From Cyclobacterium lianum (GTDB taxonomy: Bacteria; Bacteroidota; Bacteroidia; Cytophagales; Cyclobacteriaceae), in assembly GCF_900143075.1 (NCBI RefSeq), contig NZ_FRCY01000004.1, forward strand, positions 1-64,000: a DNA stretch of 64,000 nt. Direction: 5' to 3'. Made by a program: the position numbers and the translations under genes. The notes beneath the pieces are model-generated. The model was given only the letters and a program-made list of their open reading frames with translations, had not been told where the DNA came from and ran no database searches. This document shows, piece by piece, positions 55,939-64,000 of this stretch (position 1 is its first letter; the number at the start of each line of letters is the position of its first letter).

Positions 55939-57096
55939 ATGAATTATCGCTCCCTGCTTTTCCTGGCTATCCTTTTTTCAGGTCTCATCTCATGTAGCAC
56001 TTCCCGGGAAGAACACCATGAGCAGACCGAATTGGAGTTTGTTCTCGTAGATTCCCTGGTTTTTGATGAATTACAGACCCTTCGTATTCTGGACTATCAT
56101 GCTGGCAAGGAACTTTATCTGATGGTAACTCAGGGGTTGGAAGGCAGGTATTTTCTGATCGATAGCAAAGGGGAGGTCCGGGCCGAAGAAGTATTGAGCG
56201 AAGGGCCCAATGCCTTCGGTATGGTGCTTCACCGGGCCGGCTTTGTCGGTGATGAGCTCATGTTTATCAGCGATCAGGAAATTTTTATATATGATTTAGA
56301 CCTGCAACAGCTCCGAAAATTTCCTTTTGAACAAGAAACCATGGTGAGAATGATTCATGCTCCCCTGGACAATTTCAATTCCTTCAGCCTGGACAATGTT
56401 CCTCACGGAATAGCCAACCTCAGTGACCGCCTTTTAGATAAATATCCCGTCGATTATTTCGATACCCTGAATTATTTTCATTTGGTCAATCCGGCAGACG
56501 GGGCTGTGGTGAAAGGGGGGAAGATAGACGATAGCAGCATTTTCAAACGGGGTTATTTTTATCCCAGAAAGGATAAACCCGTATTTTTTTCTGATAGGCA
56601 TTCGGAAGTACTGTCCCTAATCCTTCCCGCCGATTCTATCCTTTTTCAGTTTGACACCAACCTGAATTTGGCCAATAAGGTCCGTTTAGAACGGCAGCAA
56701 CCAGACCAGCTTGTCCGCATGCCCATGGCAGAAGCCGGCAAAGTGGCATTTAATGCCTATGGAAAGGATATTTTGCTGGGTGGCAGTTTTACGCATATTG
56801 CCGGGCAGGGCGATTCATTTATTGTGGAATACAAAACGGGTGTTGATCCGGAAAATAACCATGCGGGTCTCAGCAGAGAAGAGATGGAGGCAGTAAGGGC
56901 GAGTAGGAAAACCTATTATTACCCCATAAAATCCGGCAAACGAATCGGGAAACCGATACAATGGCAAAAGCCGGGAAGCCTTAAATTGGGTTTGGGCAAT
57001 GACCGTTACCTGCACTATGCGGACCAGGCCGAAATACATGAGTCAGAAAAGGAATACCAGTGTTATTATATTTATGAGTTGAAAGAAATACAGTAA
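55939..57096 (+). CDS. Lipoprotein of unknown function, possible beta-propeller
   Basis: 385 residues. The signal ends in a clear lipobox, SGLISCSTS. The rest is a mix of beta-rich stretches with spaced short repeats (FLIDSKGEVRAEEVL, EIFIYDLDLQQLRKF, ILLGGSFTHIAGQGDSFIVEYK) and resembles propeller-like lipoproteins such as DUF4221/BF3164 groups. I do not recognise the exact family. It stands alone. Confidence 0.7.
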   Translation: MNYRSLLFLAILFSGLISCSTSREEHHEQTELEFVLVDSLVFDELQTLRILDYHAGKELYLMVTQGLEGRYFLIDSKGEVRAEEVLSEGPNAFGMVLHRAGFVGDELMFISDQEIFIYDLDLQQLRKFPFEQETMVRMIHAPLDNFNSFSLDNVPHGIANLSDRLLDKYPVDYFDTLNYFHLVNPADGAVVKGGKIDDSSIFKRGYFYPRKDKPVFFSDRHSEVLSLILPADSILFQFDTNLNLANKVRLERQQPDQLVRMPMAEAGKVAFNAYGKDILLGGSFTHIAGQGDSFIVEYKTGVDPENNHAGLSREEMEAVRASRKTYYYPIKSGKRIGKPIQWQKPGSLKLGLGNDRYLHYADQAEIHESEKEYQCYYIYELKEIQ

Positions 57097-57294
57097 CAGC
57101 GAAGGCATCAATCCATGGCCGCGAAAAATGGTTAAAGATTCAATTCAAACTGCTCAACTACCTTCGATTTTACGCTATTCATTTAAGCTATTAAAGCTAG
57201 GAAATTGCACCACTATTTGGAATATTTTTTTATACCATATTTTCAGTTTATTTATTGATATCCTAAGCAGAAAAATGAGGATATATGCTTAAAA

Positions 57295-58839
57295 TCAATT
57301 AATTACTGGATCCTTGAAGTTGATTTTTTCCACAGTAATATCCTTCATTTTCGCATTTACCTCAAAGTTTTTGATGATTTCTATTACATCATAAGAAATA
57401 GAAACCGATTTTGAGCAGTCAATAACTACCTTAGATCCGGGAGGTATTTTGTCCAGATCCCTGATTACACTTGCTTTATTAAAAAAAGAAACTTCTTCTG
57501 CCAGAATCAAATGGTAAACTTTGGTCCCTTGTTCATCAGAGACGACTTCTTTCATATGGTGAGAATTTCGGTAGCTATGATACAGTGTAAAGAAACCACC
57601 GACGACCATACCAGCAGCAATACCTTGCAACAAGTCTGTAAGCAAAATGGCCAATACCGTTACTATAAAAGGGGCAAACTGTTCTCTTCCCAGTGAATAC
57701 ATCTCTTTAAAAAGGGAAGGCTTTGCCAATTTATAACCGACCAAAAACAATATGGCCGCCAGACTGGCCAAAGGAATCATGTTCAGCACATTGGCAATCG
57801 TAATGGCACTGATTAGCAGAAAGAACCCATGTATAATGGCTGACATTTTTGTTCTCCCGCCGAATGCGATATTGGTGGAACTTCTGACAATAACCTGAGT
57901 AATAGGCAATCCCCCTATCAAACCTGAGATGGTATTGCCCAGACCTTGTGCTTTCAGCTCTCTGTTTGTCGGTGTTACCCTTTTTTGAGGATCCAGTTTG
58001 TCTGTTGCTTCTACGCATAAAAGCGTTTCTAAACTTGCTACCACTGCTATGATAACCCCAATTCTCCATATTTCCGGCATCGCCACTGCGGAAAAATCAG
58101 GAAATGTAAATTGGCCAAGAAAATCGCTGGCGTTTTCGGGGACAGGTAGATTGACCACCTGAGTGCTGTTCAAAGAAAAATTTAAAATGCCGCTTTGGTA
58201 AAGAAAGTGAATCAATATACCAACCAACACCACCACGATAGGTCCTTGTAACAACTGAAATATCTTATGTTTTTTTGTCAATACCATTTCCCAAAGCATC
58301 AAAATGGCCAGGGAAATAACAGTGATCAATAAGGCACCCGGAGTGATATTTTGGAATGCTTTTATGATCTCCGAAAAAGTATTTTCTCCATCGATCTGAT
58401 GAAATGCAAAATCTCCCAGCACATCTTTGTCCCATCCCAGCGCATGGGGAATTTGTTTTAAAATGATCAGCAAACCGATCCCGGTTAACATCCCTTTAAT
58501 CACAGATGTAGGAAAGAAATAGGCAATAAATCCCGCTTTGGCAAATCCCAGTATAAGCTGTATTGCGCCACCGATGACTACAGCGACCAGAAAAAGCTCC
58601 CAATTTCCCCCCAATTCCTCGATGGCATTAAAAACGATAACAGCCAGCCCTGCTGCTGGACCACTCACCCCCAACGGAGATCCGCTGGCTATTCCTACCA
58701 CTATTCCGCCAATAATTCCCGCGATAATGCCAGAGAAAAGCGGGGCACCGGAGGCAAGGGCTATGCCCAGACATAAGGGAAGGGCTACAAAAAATACAAC
58801 GATACTGGCAGGTAAATCTCTATTTAAGTCTTTAAACAT
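57295..58839 (-). CDS. SulP-family anion transporter with STAS domain
   Basis: 514 residues, full length. The N-terminus (PASIVVFFVALPLCLGIALASGAP) starts a 12-14 TM SulP domain; TNRELKAQGLGNTISGLIGGLPIT is a typical SulP signature. The C-terminal ~80 residues are STAS-like (EEVSFFNKASVIRDLDKIPPGSKVVIDCSKSV). It probably moves sulfate or bicarbonate. It is the intact paralogue of the broken gene at 36066-38368 and lacks the anhydrase domain. Confidence 0.92.
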   Translation of the reverse strand: MFKDLNRDLPASIVVFFVALPLCLGIALASGAPLFSGIIAGIIGGIVVGIASGSPLGVSGPAAGLAVIVFNAIEELGGNWELFLVAVVIGGAIQLILGFAKAGFIAYFFPTSVIKGMLTGIGLLIILKQIPHALGWDKDVLGDFAFHQIDGENTFSEIIKAFQNITPGALLITVISLAILMLWEMVLTKKHKIFQLLQGPIVVVLVGILIHFLYQSGILNFSLNSTQVVNLPVPENASDFLGQFTFPDFSAVAMPEIWRIGVIIAVVASLETLLCVEATDKLDPQKRVTPTNRELKAQGLGNTISGLIGGLPITQVIVRSSTNIAFGGRTKMSAIIHGFFLLISAITIANVLNMIPLASLAAILFLVGYKLAKPSLFKEMYSLGREQFAPFIVTVLAILLTDLLQGIAAGMVVGGFFTLYHSYRNSHHMKEVVSDEQGTKVYHLILAEEVSFFNKASVIRDLDKIPPGSKVVIDCSKSVSISYDVIEIIKNFEVNAKMKDITVEKINFKDPVIN

Positions 58840-59161
58840 ATTCAGCTTTTTGGGTTGTTAATGCTAATCAATTTGGTATAAACGACAATTTAAAAGTAAC
58901 AAATAGATTAGAGACTAAAAAACCTGTGTTCAGGTTGTTTCAATAGACAGGTTGAAAAGCCAATTTTTCTTCGTTAACTTCCGGTTAGAACAACTGTCAT
59001 ATTCAAGCTCAAAGCATTTCAGGAAATCTATGCAGGCGTGGTTTTGACAGGCTATATCGTAAATCTGCCGTTTCTTCATAACGGTTATCCTTTTTACCAT
59101 ATTAAAATAGGATAATCGTGCTTACATTTGGTGGAATTTTGAAGTAGTTTAAGTCATTTTA
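58840..59161. other. Divergent promoter gap, SulP to thioesterase
   Basis: 322 nt. A TACATTTG at 59123-59130 could be the -7 box of the thioesterase gene, but no matching -33 element was found. Nothing else is evident. Confidence 0.4.
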
Positions 59162-59740
59162 ATGCCATTGCTTATGCCTGTTTCTATACAGCCAAAACCC
59201 GCTAGTTTTTCGAGAGTCACCATCACCGAACTGATGATCCCCTCTTATGCCAATTTTGGCGGGAAAATCCATGGTGGTATACTACTATCGCTGATGGACA
59301 AAGTGGCTTATGCGGCAGCCAGCAAGCACAGTGGCGCCTACTGTGTCACCGTGTCGGTAGATACCGTTAACTTTTTGCAGCCCGTTGAAGTCGGAGAGTT
59401 GGTATCCCTCAAAGCATCCGTAAACCATGTGGGGAACAGCTCCATGATCATTGGCATCAAGGTAGTTTCTGAGAATGTCAAAACAGGCGTGGTAAAGCAT
59501 ACCAATACCTGCTATTTTACGATGGTGGCCAAAGGAGAGGATGACAAGCCCACGACTGTGCCTCCCTTGCTACTGGAGACACGGACTGATGTGAGAAGAT
59601 TTGTAGAAGCCATCAAAAGGAAAAATTACAAAAGAGAATATGATTTACTCCTGAACCAGGTAAAACGAAATTGGGATCAGGAGGCCATCTCCTCATTGTT
59701 AGATGGGCAGCGCTGTGTGGTATCCACGTCGATACAATGA
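59162..59740 (+). CDS. Hotdog-fold acyl-CoA thioesterase
   Basis: 192 residues. The YciA/BFIT-type core is IPSYANFGGKIHGGILLSLMDKVAYAAA (Asp of the active site in LMDKVAYAAA), followed by CVTVSVDTVNFLQPVEVGE. It hydrolyses acyl-CoA to free acid and CoA. The C-terminal ~45 residues (VEAIKRKNYKREYDLLLNQV) are helical and outside the usual core. ATG 59162 is followed by another Met at residue 5. Confidence 0.9.
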   Translation: MPLLMPVSIQPKPASFSRVTITELMIPSYANFGGKIHGGILLSLMDKVAYAAASKHSGAYCVTVSVDTVNFLQPVEVGELVSLKASVNHVGNSSMIIGIKVVSENVKTGVVKHTNTCYFTMVAKGEDDKPTTVPPLLLETRTDVRRFVEAIKRKNYKREYDLLLNQVKRNWDQEAISSLLDGQRCVVSTSIQ

Positions 59741-59742
59741 AC

Positions 59743-60468
59743 TTACCGGGTTTTGCCAAAAACCAGAAAGTGCTGGATATTTAAAAATTGCCCATTTTTT
59801 ACCAGTTCAAACCCATTTGCAGAAAGCTCTTTCTTCACCTGTTCGACGGTCATCTTATGTAGGGGTTTTATCGCCACGGCCGGATCCTCACCCCGGTACT
59901 CAATCAGCAGCAATTTACCCTCCGGTTTGAGGGATTTACGGATGTTTTGAAGCATTTCCTGAGGAAACTCCAGCTCATGATATACATCCACCATGATGAC
60001 CAGATCGACTTCGTTTTCGGGAAGATTTGGAGATTTTGCGGAACCCATAATAGGCTTTACCTGGTCTGCATTCAGGTCAATTGCTTTCTCTTCAATATAA
60101 TCCAGGGCCGCTTGTTGGATTTCTACTGCATAAACTATACCCTCCGGTACCCGCTCGGCTATCCTGAAGGTATAGTATCCAGAACCTGCACCAATGTCGG
60201 CTACGATACTATTTTCTGTGATCGGCAAATTGGCGATCGCTAGTGCGGTATTCTCCTCTTCTGGTCTGCCAGGCCTTTCCAGCCAGGCCATTCCGTGAAA
60301 GCCCATGATCTGGGAAATTTCCCTACCCATATAAAATTTACCTATCCCATCCCTGCTCGCATTGGCATAGGAATAGGTGGAGTTTTCCTGGGCCTGACTA
60401 CGGTCACAGCCCATCAGGGTAAATGTAATGAATAAGACCAGGTATGTATACTGATTGTAGAATGCCAT
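59743..60468 (-). CDS. Lipoprotein-signal class I SAM methyltransferase
   Basis: 241 residues. The N-terminal segment TYLVLFITFTLMGCDRSQAQ has a clear lipobox (LMGC), so it is probably exported and lipidated. The rest is a class I methyltransferase: motif I VADIGAGSGYYTF at about 95-107, then AVEIQQAALDYIEEKA and VDLVIMVDVYHEL. SAM is a cytoplasmic cofactor, so an exported copy is odd; the signal may have been acquired or the fold reused. Convergent with the thioesterase, 3 nt apart. Confidence 0.85.
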   Translation of the reverse strand: MAFYNQYTYLVLFITFTLMGCDRSQAQENSTYSYANASRDGIGKFYMGREISQIMGFHGMAWLERPGRPEEENTALAIANLPITENSIVADIGAGSGYYTFRIAERVPEGIVYAVEIQQAALDYIEEKAIDLNADQVKPIMGSAKSPNLPENEVDLVIMVDVYHELEFPQEMLQNIRKSLKPEGKLLLIEYRGEDPAVAIKPLHKMTVEQVKKELSANGFELVKNGQFLNIQHFLVFGKTR

Positions 60469-60801
60469 AATTTTTAAACGGTAAACGGCATTCCTTGTTT
60501 AATTTCTCAGGCGATTAGTTTACGTCAGCAGGGGTCTTCAACGATAATGGCGTTTTTTCAGGCGTTTGTCGGATGGGATCCCAATGCGAATAAAACGATC
60601 GGGCAATAAGCAGCGGCATACAGTTAAGATATCATCTATCGGTAAATTTGATTATATTTATAAAAACGCAGGACACCAAAAAATAGACACGTAAAAAATG
60701 ATCATAGGGTGCACAATGCAATGATTATTTTAACCGGCAATGATTCTCCCGATAAAATAGTGACAAGGCGTCCGACCAATAAAAAAGCAATGTATACATA
60801 C

Positions 60802-61245
60802 ATGAAAACTCAATTACTTACGTCCCTTGCGATGATGCTTCTTTCGGTGATTCCGTTGTGTGGCCAAACCATAGAAGACGGAAAGGCCATCATTGATCTG
60901 ATCGCCAAATATGCAGAAGCCCGGGACAAAGCAGATACCCTTTTGTTAAAAGCGATCATTACCGAAGACATGGACCAGTTGGTTTCTTCGGGAGAATGGC
61001 GCCATGGTATGGACGCAGCCGTAAAGGGCATGATAGGAAGCTCACAGGCCAATCCCGGAGAGCGGGTATTGAAAGTAGAGCGTGTCAGGTATTTGTCAGA
61101 ACAGACGGGTATAGCAGATGCGCGATATACCATTAAGAATTCCGATGGATCAGAACGCAGGATGTGGAGTACTTTTTTAGCAGTAAAAAGGGGGAAAAAC
61201 TGGAAAATTGCTGCCATCAGAAACATGCTTCCGGCAGAAAATTAA
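60802..61245 (+). CDS. Secreted NTF2-like (SnoaL/DUF4440) protein
   Basis: About 147 residues from ATG 60802, where a signal peptide starts (MKTQLLTSLAMMLLSVIPLCGQ). ATG 60790 is also possible, but the ATG at 60709 adds a non-signal stretch. The mature part is an NTF2-like cone (IDLIAKYAEARDKADTLLLKAIITEDMDQL, FLAVKRGKNWKIAAIRNML). Such proteins bind or alter small molecules; the role here is unknown. It is convergent with the KDG operon, and their terminator lies between them. Confidence 0.85.
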   Translation: MKTQLLTSLAMMLLSVIPLCGQTIEDGKAIIDLIAKYAEARDKADTLLLKAIITEDMDQLVSSGEWRHGMDAAVKGMIGSSQANPGERVLKVERVRYLSEQTGIADARYTIKNSDGSERRMWSTFLAVKRGKNWKIAAIRNMLPAEN

Positions 61246-61248
61246 AAA

Positions 61249-61290
61249 ATCCGGTGTTATTTTCTGATTCAACAGAAAACCACACCGGAT
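61249..61290. terminator. Intrinsic terminator of the KDG operon
   Basis: A two-step perfect stem: ATCCGGTGT (61249-61257) pairs with ACACCGGAT (61282-61290), and TTTTCTG (61260-61266) with CAGAAAA (61273-61279). On the minus strand a T-run (ATTTTTTAATTTT) follows, so it terminates the KDPG aldolase operon and may also act on the NTF2-like gene. Confidence 0.85.
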
Positions 61291-61313
61291 CAGATAAAAC
61301 CCAAGCAGATAAA

Positions 61314-61976
61314 TTACGATTTCACTTCGTTGACTACCTGAATCGCCTGTTGGGCCATTTCCTTAATTTTAGGATAATCTTTTTTCTGCAGCAAGTCTTT
61401 GCTTACCAATTTGCTGCCCATACCTACAGCACAGACACCTGCTTTGAACCAGGATGCAATATTGTCCTTGTCAAGGGAAACTCCCCCAGTGGGCATAAAG
61501 AGCAAGTCCGGAAAGAGCGACTTGATCGCCGACATGAATCCGGGGCCCAACATGTCGCCGGGGAAAAGCTTGATCATTTTTGCACCCATATTCTCCGCTT
61601 TAATAATTTCGGAGGGCGTCATGCATCCGGGGATCCAGAGCATATTATGTTGATCGGCAATTTCCGCAACTTCCTCCACCAGTCCCGGACAGATGATAAA
61701 ATCTGCGCCTGCGGCGATGTAGGTCTCGGCCATTTTTTTGTTTTTAATGGTCCCGATACCCAGCAGCAGGTCCTTCATTTCTGCATTCCTCAAGGCCACC
61801 ATTTTTTTGAAATTCTGCAGTGCAGCTTCTCCCCGGTTGGTATATTCTACCATCCGGATGCCGGCTGCGTACAGTGCTTTCAATACTTCCAGGCTTACAG
61901 TTTCATCCTTATCGAAATACAGGGGAAGGATCCCCTGTTCTGGTATTTTTTCTAAAATTGATGCTTTATCACTCAT
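61314..61976 (-). CDS. eda: KDPG aldolase (2-dehydro-3-deoxyphosphogluconate aldolase)
   Basis: 220 residues, the usual Eda length. Catalytic residues: Glu in NRGEAALQNF and the Schiff-base Lys in MIKLFPGDMLGPGF (about 132). Phosphate-binding GGVSLDKDNIASWFKAG fits the C-terminus. It splits 2-keto-3-deoxy-6-phosphogluconate into pyruvate and glyceraldehyde 3-phosphate, and some members also act on 4-hydroxy-2-oxoglutarate. Last of three co-directional genes. Confidence 0.94.
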   Translation of the reverse strand: MSDKASILEKIPEQGILPLYFDKDETVSLEVLKALYAAGIRMVEYTNRGEAALQNFKKMVALRNAEMKDLLLGIGTIKNKKMAETYIAAGADFIICPGLVEEVAEIADQHNMLWIPGCMTPSEIIKAENMGAKMIKLFPGDMLGPGFMSAIKSLFPDLLFMPTGGVSLDKDNIASWFKAGVCAVGMGSKLVSKDLLQKKDYPKIKEMAQQAIQVVNEVKS

Positions 61977-62069
61977 TTTACAAATGGTTTAAACTAGTCT
62001 ATACAGCATCTCCGGCTGTATCAATTCACATGTAACACCGAAATCGGGTATTTTGTCTTTAATGGAGCG

Positions 62070-62522
62070 TCAGACCTTTACCTTGACCACCATTTTTTTG
62101 ATTTCTCCTTTACCGATCATGGGCGAATGCACGTCTTCGGGAAACAATATCACAAATTGGCCGGGTTGCATTCCAAAATACATTTCAGGCGCATCCGCAT
62201 AAAATGAAACGTCCTTTTCAGCATTGTAGTCCCCCTTCTGATGCCTGCAGGATGCCCTTGGCTTCCAGCCTATGCTTTCCTCGCCTGAAATGAGCACCTG
62301 AATGTCGATATGGCGGTCATGACACTCAAACTTGTCGTTGGATTCCTCTGCGGTTTTAGCAGGTTTGGTAAACACAGCAGCTACTGCCCTGTCGCCGTCG
62401 ATTTCATATTTTCCATCCTCCAATGCCTTCAAATCCTGTCCTTTGATGTAAGCAAACGCCTTTTCAAAAAGGGGGTGAATGCCTTGGTATTTATGGCTAT
62501 TTGCAAGCGTATCCAGTACCAT
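62070..62522 (-). CDS. YhcH/YjgK/YiaL-family protein (DUF386)
   Basis: 150 residues, the family's standard length. It is a cupin-like beta sheet protein with metal-type residues in ECHDRHIDIQVLISGEESIGW and VILFPEDVHSPMIGKG. Members occur in sialic acid and uronate catabolic operons and may be anomerases or isomerases. It lies 11 nt after the kinase stop and 93 nt before the aldolase start, so it is likely part of the KDG route. Confidence 0.9.
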   Translation of the reverse strand: MVLDTLANSHKYQGIHPLFEKAFAYIKGQDLKALEDGKYEIDGDRAVAAVFTKPAKTAEESNDKFECHDRHIDIQVLISGEESIGWKPRASCRHQKGDYNAEKDVSFYADAPEMYFGMQPGQFVILFPEDVHSPMIGKGEIKKMVVKVKV

Positions 62523-62533
62523 ATCAATTGCAA

Positions 62534-63559
62534 TTAACGCTGTACCCGTCCACTGGCATCTCCACCCATCAGGACCTTTACCTCCGAAAGTGTAGCATGG
62601 TTCATGTCACCAGGAATGGTATGCTTGAGGGCAGAAGCCGCCACGGCAAATTCGCAGGCATCTTTCATCGCCATTTTTTCTACCAGTCCGTAAATAAAGC
62701 CGCTGGCAAAGGAGTCCCCGCCGCCCACACGGTCGACAATCCGCACATCGTACTTTCGGGAGTGGTAAAATTCATTGCCATCATACACCAGGGCACTCCA
62801 TCCATTGTCTGAGGCACTGTAGCTTTCCCTCAATGTTGAAGCAATGTATTTGAAGCCAAACTTATCTTTCATCTGCTTAAATACATCCTTGTATCCCTCC
62901 AGATTCAGTTCGCCTTTTGTGACGTCTGTTTCTTTGCTTTTGAATCCCAGTGTAGTTTCTGCATCTTCCTCGTTACCGATGCAGACGTCCACGTATTTGC
63001 AAAGCCGGGTCATCACCTCTTTGGCCTTTTCCTTGCTCCACAATTTTTTGCGGTAGTTCAGGTCAATACTTGTCGTTACACCTTTTGCTTTTGCTGCCTT
63101 CAGTGCGGCTTCTGTCAAGGCTGCTGCCTTGTCGCTTAGCGCAGGAGTAATACCGGTAGTATGGAACCATACGGCTCCATCAAATATTTTGTCGAAGTCA
63201 AAATCGTCAATTTCCGCTTCAGCAATGGAAGCATCTGCACGGTCATAAACGACCTGTGAGGCTCTCATAGAAGCTCCTGTTTCTAAAAAGTAAATGCCAA
63301 GTCTTTTGCCTCCTCTGGCGATAAACTGAGTATCCACCCCATACCTTCTCAAATGGTTGATAGCAGACTGTCCTATTGGATTATCAGGTACTTTTGTGAC
63401 AAAGGTGCCCTGTAGTCCATAGTTACAGAGTGCACCGGCTACATTGGCCTCTCCGCCTCCATAAGTAATGTCAAAGGTGTCTGATTGGACAAAACGTTTA
63501 AAGTCAGGTGTTGAAAGACGAAGCATTACTTCACCAAGGGTTACGACTTTTTTGGACAT
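62534..63559 (-). CDS. kdgK: 2-keto-3-deoxygluconate kinase (PfkB family)
   Basis: 341 residues. PfkB motifs: TYGGGEANVAGALCNYGL near the N-terminus, SIDLNYRKKLW in the middle, and the ATP/anion-hole DRVGGGDSFASGFIYGL with the catalytic Asp near 281. Next to KDPG aldolase, KDG kinase is the most likely assignment over other sugar kinases. It phosphorylates 2-keto-3-deoxygluconate made from pectin, alginate or other uronates. First of a three-gene operon. Confidence 0.88.
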   Translation of the reverse strand: MSKKVVTLGEVMLRLSTPDFKRFVQSDTFDITYGGGEANVAGALCNYGLQGTFVTKVPDNPIGQSAINHLRRYGVDTQFIARGGKRLGIYFLETGASMRASQVVYDRADASIAEAEIDDFDFDKIFDGAVWFHTTGITPALSDKAAALTEAALKAAKAKGVTTSIDLNYRKKLWSKEKAKEVMTRLCKYVDVCIGNEEDAETTLGFKSKETDVTKGELNLEGYKDVFKQMKDKFGFKYIASTLRESYSASDNGWSALVYDGNEFYHSRKYDVRIVDRVGGGDSFASGFIYGLVEKMAMKDACEFAVAASALKHTIPGDMNHATLSEVKVLMGGDASGRVQR

Positions 63560-63892
63560 GATTATTTGATGTGTTTAATGATGATTTGAAATAATGGATT
63601 GAAAGGCCTTACCTACGGCTTTTCGAAAGCAATTATGCCATAAAATGCCTTTTCAAGACAAGACTACTGCTTTATTTTGGAAAAACCAAATAACGTCCCA
63701 GCAACAGAAAGTATTCGATTCGTTATCAATAACATATACATGGTGGATGATTTCACGGCAGATATCACCGTGTCGGCATGCGGCAGGTAGCTGGACTTAA
63801 AGGACACCCGCCAAAACATACATCCTGGTAAAATTTTTCAGTGCTTTGCTGCCAGATTACCTTCTAATCATTCATTTTTATTACTTTAAAGG
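63560..63892. other. Divergent promoter gap, kdgK to short-chain dehydrogenase
   Basis: 333 nt with no gene or clear operator. The KDG operon and the SDR gene are transcribed away from each other, so both promoters must lie here; neither was found with confidence. Confidence 0.4.
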
Positions 63893-64000
63893 ATGAATAA
63901 AAATGTTTTCACTCTCATCACAGGGGCAAGCATGGGTATCGGAAAGGCCTTTGCGGAAGCCTGTGCAGCAAGGGGCATGAACCTGCTGCTGGTGGCACTT
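63893..64000 (+). CDS. Short-chain dehydrogenase/reductase, N-terminus only
   Basis: 36 codons from ATG 63893 to the window end. They open MNKNVFTLITGASMGIGKAF, with the SDR cofactor motif TGxxxGxG at residues 10-17. The active-site YxxxK is beyond the window. The sequence is in frame to the last base. Confidence 0.9.
   Translation, partial: MNKNVFTLITGASMGIGKAFAEACAARGMNLLLVAL

Noticed and set aside
1-64000. CRISPR arrays, tRNA and rRNA genes
   Set aside because: No regularly spaced direct repeats and no tRNA or rRNA signature was found in any gap.

Overview
The window looks like chromosomal DNA of a member of the Bacteroidota, most likely Cytophagales and possibly Cyclobacteriaceae. This is inferred from gene content: SusC-like/TonB-dependent beta-barrel receptors with carboxypeptidase-D-like N-termini, a LytS/LytTR pair, DUF1080 and PVC-type CxxCH proteins, and one clear TTGG-N19-TAnnTTTG promoter. 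No rRNA, tRNA or CRISPR array was seen.

Positions 1-4.4 kb are an accessory stretch. A group II intron with an intact but window-truncated reverse transcriptase (minus strand) has its 5' end against one arm of an 18-nt inverted repeat. An AT-rich DUF4062 gene follows. Next comes an ORF-less remnant of a related intron beside a second boundary sequence that resembles the first. Last is a HigBA pair whose toxin carries a nonsense codon. The two boundaries look like integron attC sites, so this may be a small cassette array invaded by introns; that reading is an inference.

Positions 4.4-31.3 kb are mostly core and housekeeping genes: a PQQ dehydrogenase with an inserted cytochrome c, an M28 peptidase, mnmA-truC, a gluconokinase/6-phosphogluconate dehydrogenase fusion, arfB, ilvE, a truncated DinB/YfiT gene beside a MocR regulator, an AraC regulator with a TonB-type receptor, a TetR-controlled RND efflux operon, a second receptor, and a LytS/LytTR system. 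A cluster of REP-like hairpins lies at 6.9-7.2 kb.

Positions 31.4-44.8 kb hold an antiporter, an endonuclease/exonuclease/phosphatase-family protein, a DUF1080 hydrolase, a frameshifted SulP-carbonic anhydrase fusion whose anhydrase domain lacks one zinc-ligand cysteine, an alpha/beta hydrolase, a large PVC-type cytochrome dehydrogenase and an SGNH hydrolase.

Positions 45-55.3 kb are a defence locus of six closely packed minus-strand genes: hsdM, hsdS, a 98-residue acidic protein, mcrB, mcrC and hsdR. Type I restriction-modification is therefore interleaved with an McrBC-type modification-dependent system. This is the strongest candidate for an unusual system in the window.

Positions 55.9-64 kb hold a lipoprotein, an intact SulP transporter, a hotdog thioesterase, a lipoprotein-type methyltransferase, an NTF2-like protein, a three-gene operon for 2-keto-3-deoxygluconate use (kinase, YhcH-like protein, KDPG aldolase), and the first 36 codons of a short-chain dehydrogenase.
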